DNA from: Bacillota bacterium
GTDB taxonomy: Bacteria; Bacillota; Bacilli; Paenibacillales; Paenibacillaceae
Assembly (NCBI GenBank): GCA_023460795.1
Contig: JAEWPC010000011.1
Span: 62,001-126,000 of the forward strand
Direction of reading: 5' to 3'
DNA length: 64,000 bases
The position numbers and the translations under genes were made by a program. Shown piece by piece: positions 44,571-54,158 of the stretch. Below the pieces are notes generated by a model that was not told where the DNA came from, did no database searches, and saw only the letters and a program-made list of their open reading frames with translations. Each line of letters starts with the position of its first letter. Positions within the stretch are counted from its first letter, which is position 1.

Positions 44571-46389
44571 CGTAAGTATAGGAGCCGCCCCCTAAAGAAG
44601 TTTCATCCTTATCCTTGTCTCCGTCTACGCCCATCTTGCCGGATACGCCGATCGGAAGCCTGATCTCGACGATCGCGCCGCCCAAGTCGCTATTCCGGAA
44701 CGAAATTCCGCCCTCGTCCTCGTAGAGCATTTTGAACCGTCTTAATATGTTCCAGATGCCCAGATGCTGTTCGCCGGTTCCCGTCATATACACGTTGCTC
44801 TCCAAATCTCTCAGCATCTCCGGCGGGAAGCCCGATCCGTTGTCGGTGACGACGACGCGCACGAAGCGCTCCGGTTCAACCGGGTCCGCCTCCGAGAAGA
44901 TTCGAATACGGAAGACGGAGCCGTCCTGCACCCTCCGGTTAAAGCCGTGGATAATCGAATTTTCCACGAACGGCTGAATCATGAGCGGCGATATATCGAT
45001 ACGAAGATGCCGCGGATCCACGTCGATATCGTAATCAAGCTTCGACAAGTATCTCAGCTTATGAATTTCCAGATAGTTCTTCACGTGGCCGATCTCGTCC
45101 TCCAGCTTCACGACCGTACGGTTGCTGTGCATAAGGAACCGGAAGTAGTCCGCGAGATGAAGCGACAGCTTCTGCACCGATTTATAGTCTTTCAGCGCCG
45201 CGAGATTATAGATGATATTCAGACAGTTCATATAGAAATGCGGATTGATCTGAATCTGGAGATGCTTGTATTCCGCGCGCTGTACGCGAAGCTGTTCCTC
45301 GTAGATGTCGATCTTCAGCCGTTCGATCTGCTCGGCCATCTGGTTGAACGTCCCCGACATGAAGGCGAACTCGCTGCTCTGATCGGTAGGCAGGCGCACT
45401 TCGAGCCGCCCTTGTCCGATCTTGCGCATCCCGCGGATCAGGTCGACGAGAGGCTTGAACATGACTCGCTGCAGGAAGAGCAGATAGAACGACAGCACGA
45501 TCGCCACGAGCAGCGGGATCCACACGTAAAGCAGCTTCTGGAATAAAGGCAAGCTTCGCAGAATGTACGACTCGGGCATGACGATCACGTAGTTAAACTC
45601 GGTATAGTTCGATTTCGCGGACATGACGAGATAGGATTCGCCTTGCGTCCTGATGACGCCGTACGAATCCTTCATCGCGCTCACCTGAGCCCGGAAATGC
45701 TCGTCCTCCAGCGGTTTGAACGCTTTGCCGTTAATAACCATGCCGCTTTGGTTGATGAGGAACCCGACGCCCTCCGGACCTACCTCGAAGCTGTCCATTC
45801 CCCGCATAATGTTCTCGGTACGCACGAGCATGCCGGCGTACACGTTCGAGCCCATATCGAAGACGATCTGCAAGTAATCGATATCTCCGATTCTCATGGA
45901 CTCCCATTCCGTGGAAAAGGGGAGCGTGCTAAATTGCTGCAAATGCGAGTCCATCCATGCTTTCAAGATCTTCTGTTTTTCCGACGAATCGCCGCTATAT
46001 TGGGTGTATATCGAAATTTCGTTCTCTTTGCGAGGATAGATGAATATCGTGTCGAGACTGGTGCTGATACCCGCGGAGCTGCCGAGAAAGTTAATCCCGA
46101 GCCGGATTTTAGAGAGGGTATATTCATCGTCGGTAGATTGCAGGTTTTTGATGTTGGCGATGTTCGGATCGTTCTGCTTCATGCGCAGCAAATAATAGAC
46201 GAACTCCAGCAGCACTTTGTCGTTCTCTCGAACGTTGAGGCTTAACAACTTGTTATAGTTAGAAGCGACCTGATTGCGAACGACGTTCATGGCGTACAGG
46301 TTGTTATAAATGATGAAAGCGACCATCGGCACGATAATGAGCAGGAAGCCGAATACGATCTTGAATCTGACCGATTGCCAGTACTTCAT
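44557..46389 (-). CDS. YesM-like sensor histidine kinase
   Basis: A 610-residue membrane kinase: membrane helix at 9-27, a large extracytoplasmic sensor region, a second helix near 288-308, HAMP (FKPLVDLIRGMRKIGQGRLE), then the His_kinase core with phosphoacceptor QINPHFYMNCLNIIYNL and ATPase lid VVTDNGSGFPPEM. GGAGGAGCG precedes the ATG. It forms a two-component pair with the downstream regulator. Confidence 0.92.
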   Translation of the reverse strand: MKYWQSVRFKIVFGFLLIIVPMVAFIIYNNLYAMNVVRNQVASNYNKLLSLNVRENDKVLLEFVYYLLRMKQNDPNIANIKNLQSTDDEYTLSKIRLGINFLGSSAGISTSLDTIFIYPRKENEISIYTQYSGDSSEKQKILKAWMDSHLQQFSTLPFSTEWESMRIGDIDYLQIVFDMGSNVYAGMLVRTENIMRGMDSFEVGPEGVGFLINQSGMVINGKAFKPLEDEHFRAQVSAMKDSYGVIRTQGESYLVMSAKSNYTEFNYVIVMPESYILRSLPLFQKLLYVWIPLLVAIVLSFYLLFLQRVMFKPLVDLIRGMRKIGQGRLEVRLPTDQSSEFAFMSGTFNQMAEQIERLKIDIYEEQLRVQRAEYKHLQIQINPHFYMNCLNIIYNLAALKDYKSVQKLSLHLADYFRFLMHSNRTVVKLEDEIGHVKNYLEIHKLRYLSKLDYDIDVDPRHLRIDISPLMIQPFVENSIIHGFNRRVQDGSVFRIRIFSEADPVEPERFVRVVVTDNGSGFPPEMLRDLESNVYMTGTGEQHLGIWNILRRFKMLYEDEGGISFRNSDLGGAIVEIRLPIGVSGKMGVDGDKDKDETSLGGGSYTYDVGS

Positions 46390-46465
46390 CCGCGCTCCTC
46401 CATAAGGACAATGATGATGAAACTAGCATACCCTACCATTTCCATAACCGGCAATAACCAAATAT

Positions 46466-46503
46466 AAAACGCCGCTTGTTCCTATGGACGGGAACAAGCG
46501 GCG
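46466..46503 (-). terminator. Intrinsic terminator after yerC
   Basis: Minus-strand 13-bp stem CGCCGCTTGTTCC / GGAACAAGCGGCG with a T-rich tail. Confidence 0.85.
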
Positions 46504-46519
46504 CTTCGGCCGTCTTGTA

Positions 46520-46852
46520 TTATTCGTTCGTCGCGCTGCCTTCGGATTTTCCGTCGTTGCCGAATCGGCCGAGCCGCTCCAGCGTCATTTTGTACCCGTC
46601 GTTGCCGTAATTCAGACAGCGCTTGACCCGAGAGATCGTCGCCGTGCTCGCGCCGGTCTCCGATTCGATCTGATTGTACGTATGGCCTTTGCCGAGCATG
46701 CGCGCCACTTCTAATCGTTGGGATAGAGACTGAATCTCGTTCACCGTGCACAGATCGTCGAAGAACACGTATGCTTCTTCCACGTCCTTCAAAGTCAAGA
46801 TCGCTTCGAATAATTGGTCGATCGATTTATCGTTCAGCTTCTTAAGTTGCAT
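46520..46852 (-). CDS. yerC: YerC/YecD-family TrpR-related DNA-binding protein
   Basis: A 110-residue protein with a TrpR-like helix bundle (LKDVEEAYVFFDDLCTVNEI, then SLSQRLEVARMLGKGHTYNQ and the recognition helix TGASTATISRVKRCLNYG). ATG at 46852 follows AAGGAGCG by about 10 bases. The last 15 residues form a charged tail. It is set apart from both neighbours by its own terminator. Confidence 0.9.
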   Translation of the reverse strand: MQLKKLNDKSIDQLFEAILTLKDVEEAYVFFDDLCTVNEIQSLSQRLEVARMLGKGHTYNQIESETGASTATISRVKRCLNYGNDGYKMTLERLGRFGNDGKSEGSATNE

Positions 46853-47080
46853 GAATATGAGCGCTCCTTCCAATCGCGAACCTATGCCGCCGACGACGAT
46901 TGCCCCGTCGGTCTCGCTTTCGCGCCGCTATGCTCTCATTGTACTTCGTAGCCTCGTATTGTTCAAGCATCACCGCATTACAGAAGTAAAATGTCAGACT
47001 GGGCGGGCATTCGTCCATGCCGAAATAGACGTTCGCACATACGTATAACAGAGAGAAAGACTGATAAAGGGTGTGACTTC

Positions 47081-47524
47081 ATGAACGAACCGCATTCGTC
47101 CTCTTACCGCAACTGGACGTCGGGCCAAGACGCTTATCCGGGACTCGGCCATCCGTTCGCGGGTCCTCCCGCCCCGCCTCCGGCCTCGGCGAATCCGACG
47201 GTGCTGCCCGCGCCAGCTTCGTCTTCGCCCATCAAACTCCCGTTCAATATAAGCATGGCGAACATCAACGAGATCAAGGCGATGATCGACCGGATGGGCG
47301 GGATCGAAGGCGTGCTGAACACGATGGGCAAAGTCCAGAAGTTCATGTCTACCGTGCAGCAGGTCGCCCCGCTGGTGAAGCTGTTCATGGGCAAAGGCAA
47401 GAACAAGTCGGGCTCGCCCTCCTCCTCCGGCGACGACGACTACGTTCGCCCGCGTCGCCGCAGACGCAGATCTTCCCGCAGGCGTCCCGCTGGCCGCAAC
47501 CGCGCGCGCTCCAGAAGGCGTTAG
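47081..47524 (+). CDS. VrrA/YqfQ-like protein
   Basis: A 147-residue protein on the plus strand: Pro/Ala-rich N terminus, a conserved helix pair (INEIKAMIDRMGGIEGVLNT, then FMSTVQQVAPLVKLFMGKGK), an acidic patch and a very basic tail (RRRRRRSSRRRPAGRNRAR). The layout matches VrrA/YqfQ-family proteins of Bacillales, whose role is unknown. ATG at 47081 follows AAAGGGTG. Confidence 0.7.
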   Translation: MNEPHSSSYRNWTSGQDAYPGLGHPFAGPPAPPPASANPTVLPAPASSSPIKLPFNISMANINEIKAMIDRMGGIEGVLNTMGKVQKFMSTVQQVAPLVKLFMGKGKNKSGSPSSSGDDDYVRPRRRRRRSSRRRPAGRNRARSRRR

Positions 47525-47542
47525 CCCCTTCGGCTAACGCAA

Positions 47543-47579
47543 ACTGGCCTAAAGCAGAACATTTCTGCTTTAGGCCAGT
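47543..47579. terminator. Bidirectional hairpin between convergent genes
   Basis: A perfect 17-bp stem (arms 47543-47559 and 47563-47579, loop of 3) between the YqfQ-like and DUF1861 genes. No long T run on either strand. Confidence 0.65.
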
Positions 47580-47587
47580 CGGTCTGG

Positions 47588-48535
47588 TCAGGATTCGTAT
47601 TCCATGAACGGGTCGGGAATCTCGATGCGATGCGCCTCCGCGTCGCTGACTCCGGTATAGAGCGTTGCCCTGCCGTCCGGACGGCGGACAAGCCCGCCGC
47701 TGAAGAGAATGTCGATTAAGTCCGGGCGTTTGGCCGGGCCATCCGGGAACATCGCCCTTGTCGCGATCAGCTTGATCGGCGTCGTCCGGTGGACCGCCGC
47801 GTCATAGGCGAACACCATCGGATAATAGTGCCGGATGTTGTTCTCCTCCATGCGGGCGATATGCCCCAGCACGCCGATCTTACCGTTACGGAGCAAGAAG
47901 GCTTCGTTCGCTCCGCCCCACTCGTCGGGCAGGAACTGGTTGCGGATCAAGCTGGCCGATTGGATGACTTCCTCCGTCAGTTCGTTCAGACTTCCGATCT
48001 CCGTGTAACCGATTAAGGCCCGCGCTCCTTCGACCATCATCGGACGGGTGAATACGCCGATTCGGCCGTTATTCAGCCCGATCAGCCGAATATCCTTCAT
48101 CGTGAGCGGACCTTGGGCGAACGGCTTCAGCCGCGCCAGAGACTGTCCGCGATAGAATACGGTTCGCCAGGACGTGACGTAATGCTTATCTTCGCCGTCG
48201 AAGTACACTTCGACGCCGCCGAACACGAGCTCTCCGCTTATATAGGTGAAGAACGGATCCTGGAGAGCGAATACGGGAGCGCCGTCTAACGGCACCCATT
48301 GTCCGCCGCGTTCCGCGAAGAACATCACTTCGGACTTTTCCTTGTCGCGATCCTCGACGCGTCCGGCGATCACGAGCTCGCCGTCATCCTCGAACGGTGC
48401 GGTAATATTGTACACGTCGCGATCTCCGACGCCGGTGAACGACAGCTTCTCGCCTCGGGACGATCGATCGCCAGATGCCAGGAATTCCTTCAATAGTTCT
48501 TCGCACGACTTGGCCTGCTCCGCATACGCAATCAT
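47588..48535 (-). CDS. DUF1861 (MTP-1-like) protein, possible glycoside-phosphorylase fold
   Basis: A 315-residue protein with repeated beta-propeller-like segments (FEDDGELVIAGRVEDRDKEK, IGVFTRPMMVEGARALIGYT, DILFSGGLVRRPDGRATLYT) typical of DUF1861, which resembles five-bladed GH43/GH130 enzymes. Activity unknown. ATG at 48535 follows GGAGGACA. Confidence 0.78.
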   Translation of the reverse strand: MIAYAEQAKSCEELLKEFLASGDRSSRGEKLSFTGVGDRDVYNITAPFEDDGELVIAGRVEDRDKEKSEVMFFAERGGQWVPLDGAPVFALQDPFFTYISGELVFGGVEVYFDGEDKHYVTSWRTVFYRGQSLARLKPFAQGPLTMKDIRLIGLNNGRIGVFTRPMMVEGARALIGYTEIGSLNELTEEVIQSASLIRNQFLPDEWGGANEAFLLRNGKIGVLGHIARMEENNIRHYYPMVFAYDAAVHRTTPIKLIATRAMFPDGPAKRPDLIDILFSGGLVRRPDGRATLYTGVSDAEAHRIEIPDPFMEYES

Positions 48536-48625
48536 AGATGTCCTCCAGACGAAGCGCGTTCGCAAATCCTTACCTTTATTGTAGTATAGCCAAGCGACAA
48601 AGGTTCTGGCCTGAATCAGCCGTTG

Positions 48626-49633
48626 TTAGACGTTAAGCAGACGCAGCAGGTAAAAGATGAGCGTGGAGAGCAAGGCGACCGCCGGAATCGTGATAAACCA
48701 AGTGATGACGATCCGTCCGGCGATGCTCCAGTTCACGCTGGAAAACTTTTTGGCCGCGCCGACGCCGAGAATGGACGACGTAATCGAATGCGTCGTACTG
48801 ATCGGGAAATGCAACAGCGTAGCGACCTGAATGACGCCGGCCGCGCTCACGTCCGCCGCGAAACCGTTGACCGGCTCGATTTTGAAAATTTTCGTCCCCA
48901 TCGTCTTGATGATCTTCCAGCCGCCGATCGACGTGCCGAACGCCATGGCGAGCGCCGCGGACAATTTAACCCATAGCGGAATCGGCGCGTCCATATCCGT
49001 CTCGATGTTGGCGGCTACGAGCGCCATCATCATGATGCCCATCGCCTTCTGGGCGTCGTTCGTGCCGTGCGCGAACGATTGCCATGCGGCCGTAACGCGC
49101 TGTCCCCATCTAAATCCTTTGTTGATCTTGTGGGGACTCACGTTCGCCAGCACGAGCTTGAGGACATACATAATGATATAACCGACGACGAAGGCGATAA
49201 TCGGCGAGAATATAAGGCCCATGACGATCTTCGTAAAGCCGCCGTATTGAAGCCCGTCGAACCCTTCGGATGCGATGACCGAACCCGCCAGCGCGCCGAT
49301 AAGCGCATGCGACGACGACGAAGGAATGCCGAACCACCACGTGAGGAGATTCCAGGCAATCGCGGAGATCAACGTGGCGATCAGTACGGTAAGGCCGTGT
49401 TCTAATTGAAGCGGATTGGCAATGTCTTTGCCGATCGTCTTGGCGACGCCGGTGAAAGACAGAGCTCCGAGCAGATTCATCGCCGCGGCCATAATGATCG
49501 CGAAGCGCGGCGAGAGCGCGCGGGTCGACACGGACGTCGCGATCGCGTTGGCCGTATCGTGGAACCCGTTAATGAAGTCGAAGCCGATCGCCAGAATGAC
49601 GATGACGACGACCAATATCATTGTATAATCCAT
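48626..49633 (-). CDS. pit: Low-affinity inorganic phosphate transporter (Pit family)
   Basis: A 335-residue membrane protein with two Pit signatures (GFDFINGFHDTANAIATSV near residue 17 and SFAHGTNDAQKAMGIMMM near 190) and SSSSHALIGA, characteristic of proton-coupled phosphate symporters. It follows the DUF47 gene by 30 bases, a classic pair. Confidence 0.92.
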   Translation of the reverse strand: MDYTMILVVVIVILAIGFDFINGFHDTANAIATSVSTRALSPRFAIIMAAAMNLLGALSFTGVAKTIGKDIANPLQLEHGLTVLIATLISAIAWNLLTWWFGIPSSSSHALIGALAGSVIASEGFDGLQYGGFTKIVMGLIFSPIIAFVVGYIIMYVLKLVLANVSPHKINKGFRWGQRVTAAWQSFAHGTNDAQKAMGIMMMALVAANIETDMDAPIPLWVKLSAALAMAFGTSIGGWKIIKTMGTKIFKIEPVNGFAADVSAAGVIQVATLLHFPISTTHSITSSILGVGAAKKFSSVNWSIAGRIVITWFITIPAVALLSTLIFYLLRLLNV

Positions 49634-49663
49634 ACTCGTTCAACTCCGTCTCCGTACGCGCGA

Positions 49664-50278
49664 TCAAGAGTTGCGCATAATAATGGATTGCAGCGTGTTC
49701 GCGACGTCTTCGCAGGAGTCTGTCGTTTCCTCGAGACGCTCGTATATTTCTTTGTATTTGATCAGCTCGATCGGATCCTTCACGTTCTGGAACAGGTGCT
49801 TGATGCCTTGGCGCATCAAGTCGTCTCCCTCGTTCTCGAGCTCGTTAAGCTTCACGCAGTAAGGCTGAATTTGCAGCAGCTTCTTCTGCGTCAGCAGATA
49901 GATAGCCGACTTGATCTCCTGCCCGCAGTTACGCAGGCAGTCGCCGAATTTGCGGATGAACGGATCGGCTTTCTCGATCTGGTACATCTCGAACCGGGAT
50001 GCGCACGCCTCGATGCCGTCCAGGACGTCGTCGAGCTTCTTGATCAGCTCCATGATATCTTCGCGTTCGATCGGCGTAATGAATACTTTGTTGAGCTCGG
50101 TAAGAATCGTGTGAGTGCATTTGTCGCCTTTATGCTCGTATTCCTTCATCTCGCGCGCGAACGCGGATGCGTCCGGCAGATCGCCGCTTACGGCTTTCGC
50201 GAATCGATCGACCGTTTCGTAGATGACATCGGCCATTTCTTCGAGAGTTTTGAAGAAAATGTCTTTCTTTTTGAACAC
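49664..50278 (-). CDS. DUF47 (PhoU-like) Pit accessory protein
   Basis: A 204-residue helical protein (FFKTLEEMADVIYETVDRFA, then YEHKGDKCTHTILTELNKVF) like YkaA/TIGR00153; it modulates the adjacent Pit transporter. GTG at 50278 is preferred over ATG at 50299 because AAGGAAGGG lies 6-7 bases before it. Confidence 0.85.
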   Translation of the reverse strand: MFKKKDIFFKTLEEMADVIYETVDRFAKAVSGDLPDASAFAREMKEYEHKGDKCTHTILTELNKVFITPIEREDIMELIKKLDDVLDGIEACASRFEMYQIEKADPFIRKFGDCLRNCGQEIKSAIYLLTQKKLLQIQPYCVKLNELENEGDDLMRQGIKHLFQNVKDPIELIKYKEIYERLEETTDSCEDVANTLQSIIMRNS

Positions 50279-50450
50279 GGATAGCCCTTCCTTCTCCATG
50301 GATACTTAGTACTATGTACCTCAACCCCATTTTTTACATCCCGCAAACCTTCATTATTTTAACATAGGGCGGACTAGCGTGGTATGCCTTCCTTTGACAC
50401 TTTCGACACATTTTTTAAGGTTGCCCGCGATGGGGATTCGTAGTCATGTA

Positions 50451-50474
50451 AAAAGGCCCACGCTCAGCGTGGGC
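50451..50474 (-). terminator. Terminator of the DUF3048 gene
   Basis: Minus-strand stem GCCCACGCT / AGCGTGGGC with a tiny loop, then CC and five T, shortly after the stop at 50488. Confidence 0.85.
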
Positions 50475-50487
50475 AACTCCGGTCGCT

Positions 50488-51573
50488 CTATTGGTAAGTC
50501 AGATAATGATCCAGGGATTTCGCGGTCGGCACGACGTGATAATACGTTACGCCCGGGAGGAACGGAAGCTCCTTGCCGTCCTTCGTGATGCGAATGACGT
50601 CGCCCTGTTTGCGCTCCCACTTACACGTCATGTACTTGCCTTGCTGGAACAGCACCGCGTCTCCGCCTTTGTCGAGATCGACGACCAGCCTTCCGTAGGA
50701 GTCGTAAGTCTGGACCTTAGTAGCGAGCACGACCAGGTTCGTAGCCGTCAGCTGCGCGTTGTTGTTCTTATCGATATGCGGCTTGTCGTTGATGAAGCGA
50801 TTATAGAGCTTCGTCGCGCCGTCGTACGTATAAGAAACTTTATAGTCCTCTACCGCGAACTTGATTCTAATCTGCGTGGCGTCAGCCGCGGAAGCAAGTG
50901 CAGGCGGGGCTGGATCGAACGTCAGCTGCGGAACGGTAACCGTCTCCGGGTATTTGCGTTTCTTAGCGCCATCGCGCAGCTTCTCTAGCGTCGTATACAC
51001 GTTATGGGGCGCTTTGCGGGATTTATCTCGATAGAAGGAAGCGCCCGAGTTGTTGATCTCGTCGAGCGTCTGCTTCTTCTGCTTCTGCAGAATCGCCAGC
51101 GCGTCGTTGCTCGCGCCAACGTGCGCGATCACGCTATTGTAGAACTCGCCTACTTGGATGAAGTAAGGCCGAATGCTGCGAACCGGTCCGATCGGATCGG
51201 TGAATTCCTTGCTTTGGAATATCGCGACCAGCCGGGTAATGCCGCCTTCGGCTTCGATCTCCCACACCGTGTCCGCCTGCGTGAGACCGGATTGCGGCCT
51301 TGCGGGTCCGAAGTTGTTGATCATGACCGCGAACGGTCTGTTCGTGACCGCTTGTTCGACCGGCAGACCGGTCAAGGGCGCGGTGAACGCCGCGATCGGC
51401 GTCGGCTCGGCGGATTCCACCGGCGTCTCGCTTGGAGTAGGCGTCTCGATCACGGTATCCGTGGGAGCGATTACCGGTTCGTTGTTGCCGCCGCTGCAGG
51501 CGGAGATCCCGATCAGACCGAGAGACAAGGCGACAGCCGATAGTTGCTTGCTCCATGTTAGACGCTTATGCAT
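50488..51573 (-). CDS. DUF3048-family lipoprotein (YerB-like)
   Basis: A 361-residue lipoprotein with lipobox LIGISAC, a Pro/Thr-rich spacer and a DUF3048 domain (RPFAVMINNFGPARPQSGLT, then FQSKEFTDPIGPVRSIRPYF). YerB-like proteins are envelope lipoproteins of unclear role. ACGGAGGT precedes the ATG. Confidence 0.9.
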   Translation of the reverse strand: MHKRLTWSKQLSAVALSLGLIGISACSGGNNEPVIAPTDTVIETPTPSETPVESAEPTPIAAFTAPLTGLPVEQAVTNRPFAVMINNFGPARPQSGLTQADTVWEIEAEGGITRLVAIFQSKEFTDPIGPVRSIRPYFIQVGEFYNSVIAHVGASNDALAILQKQKKQTLDEINNSGASFYRDKSRKAPHNVYTTLEKLRDGAKKRKYPETVTVPQLTFDPAPPALASAADATQIRIKFAVEDYKVSYTYDGATKLYNRFINDKPHIDKNNNAQLTATNLVVLATKVQTYDSYGRLVVDLDKGGDAVLFQQGKYMTCKWERKQGDVIRITKDGKELPFLPGVTYYHVVPTAKSLDHYLTYQ

Positions 51574-51660
51574 GAGAGTAATACCTCCGTCTTCGTTCGG
51601 GCTATTCTCTCATTAAACCATAACTATCGGCGCTTGTCTTGATCCCATTGTCTTAACGTG

Positions 51661-52482
51661 TCAGATGCTCCAATGCTGCCAATCCTGTTGACGTTTCTCA
51701 TGGCTGTTCAGCCACTCCAGCGTCGAATCGTATAGCTCTTGCTTATGCCGCCCTTGGGTGTAGGTATGATCCGCTTGGAAAAGAATGTTCTTGTCGCAGC
51801 GCCCTTCCCCGCGAAGCCAGAACGTCTTCTCGAGGAGAAAGCTGTAATCGGCGGGAATAATGTCGTCCGACGTTCCGTGCGCGATGAAGACGTCTCCATG
51901 GAATTTCGACGCTTCCTGGAACGGTTGATGCTGCTGCAACGACTCGAAAAATTTAGGCTTCAGCCTATAGCCGAGATAGTCCGCTTGACCCTTGCTCGCG
52001 GTTTCGTCGTACACTTTGCGGCCGACGATACGGACGATGTCGTTGAATGGATGGGCGACAGGCGACCAGAGCGCCAGCGACTTCACGCGGCGGTCTCTCG
52101 TGGCGGTCAATAGCGCTACGGCTCCGCCTAGGCTGTGGCCGAGCAGCGTGACCCGCAGCGGATCGACGCAGTCGAGGCTAAGCGCGTAGTCCAATACGGA
52201 CCTCGTCTGCGCGATCATCGAGTCGATGCCGTGCTCGCCGTATACGCCGCCGCTTTCTCCGCAACCCGCGTAGTCGAAGCGGAGGACCAAGTACCCGTTA
52301 TGCGCGAGCTGCCTGCTCGCGAGCAGGAACAACCGGTCTACGCCGATCCGGTTGCCTACGAAGCCGTGGCAGATGACGACGAGCGGCATTTTACTTTCGG
52401 ATCTATGTTCATCCTTCGTCGGATAATGAATGGTAGCTGTCAGCGGAATATCTTCGTGACGAATCGTAATCGGTTTCTCCAT
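51661..52482 (-). CDS. Alpha/beta hydrolase (serine esterase-like)
   Basis: A 273-residue cytoplasmic hydrolase with oxyanion motif VICHGFVGNR, nucleophile elbow LLGHSLGGAVA, an aspartate in AHGTSDDIIP, and a late histidine (QADHTYTQ). It probably cleaves an ester or amide; substrate unknown. CTGGAGGG precedes the ATG. Confidence 0.85.
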   Translation of the reverse strand: MEKPITIRHEDIPLTATIHYPTKDEHRSESKMPLVVICHGFVGNRIGVDRLFLLASRQLAHNGYLVLRFDYAGCGESGGVYGEHGIDSMIAQTRSVLDYALSLDCVDPLRVTLLGHSLGGAVALLTATRDRRVKSLALWSPVAHPFNDIVRIVGRKVYDETASKGQADYLGYRLKPKFFESLQQHQPFQEASKFHGDVFIAHGTSDDIIPADYSFLLEKTFWLRGEGRCDKNILFQADHTYTQGRHKQELYDSTLEWLNSHEKRQQDWQHWSI

Positions 52483-52648
52483 GACGAGTGCCCTCCAGTG
52501 ATATAACCTTTAATTCCGATAAGTTAACTATGGATTAAAGATTATCATCGTCTCGATCAAGTGTCAACCCTATTTTTCCGTACGTATTGCCCATCATTGG
52601 ACACACTAGAGATAGATAACTTGGATAAGGCAAGGAGGTGCTTGCGCA

Positions 52649-52768
52649 ATGAAAACGTTCGTGAACTGGTTATCGGAGCACACGCTTACCACCGTCTTGA
52701 TCTTGGGTACGGTGTATGCCGTCTGGTTCGTGTTCGCTCATCGCAAAAATCTGTTCTATAAAGAATGA
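52649..52768 (+). CDS. 39-residue single-pass membrane peptide
   Basis: AAGGAGGT precedes an ATG and the frame gives MKTFVNWLSEHTLTTVLILG followed by a hydrophobic run, AHRKN and a short tail before TGA. It has a typical small membrane protein layout: amphipathic N terminus, one helix, basic flank. It converges on the pur operon terminator. It is too short for most gene finders. Function unknown. Confidence 0.65.
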   Translation: MKTFVNWLSEHTLTTVLILGTVYAVWFVFAHRKNLFYKE

Positions 52769-52773
52769 CATGC

Positions 52774-52817
52774 AAAAAACCGCCCGCCATCCCTGAGCAA
52801 CAGGGATAACGAGCGGT
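52774..52817 (-). terminator. Terminator of the pur operon
   Basis: Minus-strand stem ACCGCTCGTTATCCCTG / CAGGGATGGCGGGCGGT with six T, about 20 bases after the purD stop. Confidence 0.88.
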
Positions 52818-52835
52818 CATGGCGCTTGGGTACGA

Positions 52836-54101
52836 TTAAACCAACGCTTTCATCGCAATGTCGGTGCGGTTTATTTTGCCTTCGAAGTCGATGCGGCTTG
52901 CTGCCTCGTACGCCTTGGCGCGTGCTTCCGCGATGCCGGCGCCGCGTCCGACGATGCCGAGCACGCGCCCGCCGTTCGTGACGGTGCGACCGTCCTTGCT
53001 AGCCGTTCCGGCGTGGAAGATCAATGCCTCGTCTTCGCTTACTTGGTCGAGCCCGGTAATCGGCAGACCTTTCGGATAGGAGCCTGGATACCCGGCGGAA
53101 GCGAGCACGACGCATACGGCCGCCTCGTCGCTCCACGAAATCTCGATCTCGTTCAGTCTGCCGTTGATCGAAGCGAGGAAGATGTCCAGCAGGTCCGTCT
53201 GCAGGCGCGGAAGCACGACCTGCGTCTCCGGATCGCCGAAGCGAGCGTTGAATTCGATCGTCTTCGGACCGTCCTTCGTAATCATCAGCCCGGCGAACAG
53301 GACGCCGCGGAACGGACGACCTTCCGATACCATCGCGCGCGCCGTCGGTTTGATGATGTTCTCGATCGCGTCGTCGATGATCGACTGGTCGATATGCGGC
53401 AGCGGCGAGTACGTGCCCATGCCGCCCGTGTTCGGACCTTTGTCGCCGTCGAATACGGCTTTATGGTCTTGCGCTGGGGACATCGGACGAACCGTCTCTC
53501 CGTCCACGAACGCAAGAATGGACATTTCTTGGCCTACTAGGAACTCCTCGATGACGACTTTATCCCCGGCTGCGCCGAACGAGCGGCTGACCATCGTCTC
53601 CTCGAGCGCCTTCTCCGCTTCCTCGCGGGTGAAGCATACGGTGACGCCTTTGCCTGCGGCAAGTCCGTCCGCTTTAATAACGATCGGCACCGGCTGCGCG
53701 TTCAAGTAATCGCGCGCCGCGCCGTAGTCCGTGAACGTCTCGTACTTCGCCGTAGGGATATTGTACTTGCGGAGCAGGTTTTTCATGAAAATTTTGCTGC
53801 CTTCGATTTCCGCCGCGTTCTTGCGAGGACCGTACACCGGAATCTTCGCCGCTTCGAATGCATCGACGATGCCGGCTGCAAGCGGATCGTCAGGACCGAT
53901 CACGACGAGGTCGATCGCCGTGTCTTGCGCGAATTGCACGAGACGGTCGAATTCGAAAACGCCGATGTCGACGTTCTCGGCGATCAGCGCCGTTCCCGCA
54001 TTACCCGGGGCGCAATACAGCTGCTTCACCTTGTCGCTGCGCTTCAGCGCCCACAGGATCGCGTGCTCGCGTCCGCCGCTTCCCACTACTAGGATTTGCA
54101 C
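52836..54101 (-). CDS. purD: Phosphoribosylamine-glycine ligase (GAR synthetase)
   Basis: A 421-residue ATP-grasp enzyme: VVGSGGREHAILWALKRSDK at the N terminus, GGMGTYSPLPHI and the ATP-grasp strand NARFGDPETQVVLPRL. It makes GAR, the second step of purine synthesis. GTG start preceded by GAGGAGGGG. Last gene of the operon. Confidence 0.95.
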   Translation of the reverse strand: MQILVVGSGGREHAILWALKRSDKVKQLYCAPGNAGTALIAENVDIGVFEFDRLVQFAQDTAIDLVVIGPDDPLAAGIVDAFEAAKIPVYGPRKNAAEIEGSKIFMKNLLRKYNIPTAKYETFTDYGAARDYLNAQPVPIVIKADGLAAGKGVTVCFTREEAEKALEETMVSRSFGAAGDKVVIEEFLVGQEMSILAFVDGETVRPMSPAQDHKAVFDGDKGPNTGGMGTYSPLPHIDQSIIDDAIENIIKPTARAMVSEGRPFRGVLFAGLMITKDGPKTIEFNARFGDPETQVVLPRLQTDLLDIFLASINGRLNEIEISWSDEAAVCVVLASAGYPGSYPKGLPITGLDQVSEDEALIFHAGTASKDGRTVTNGGRVLGIVGRGAGIAEARAKAYEAASRIDFEGKINRTDIAMKALV

Positions 54102-54158
54102 GATTTCAGCCCCTCCTCTCTAAAATTGAATCTTCGTCGGGCTCGAACTAACTCACCC

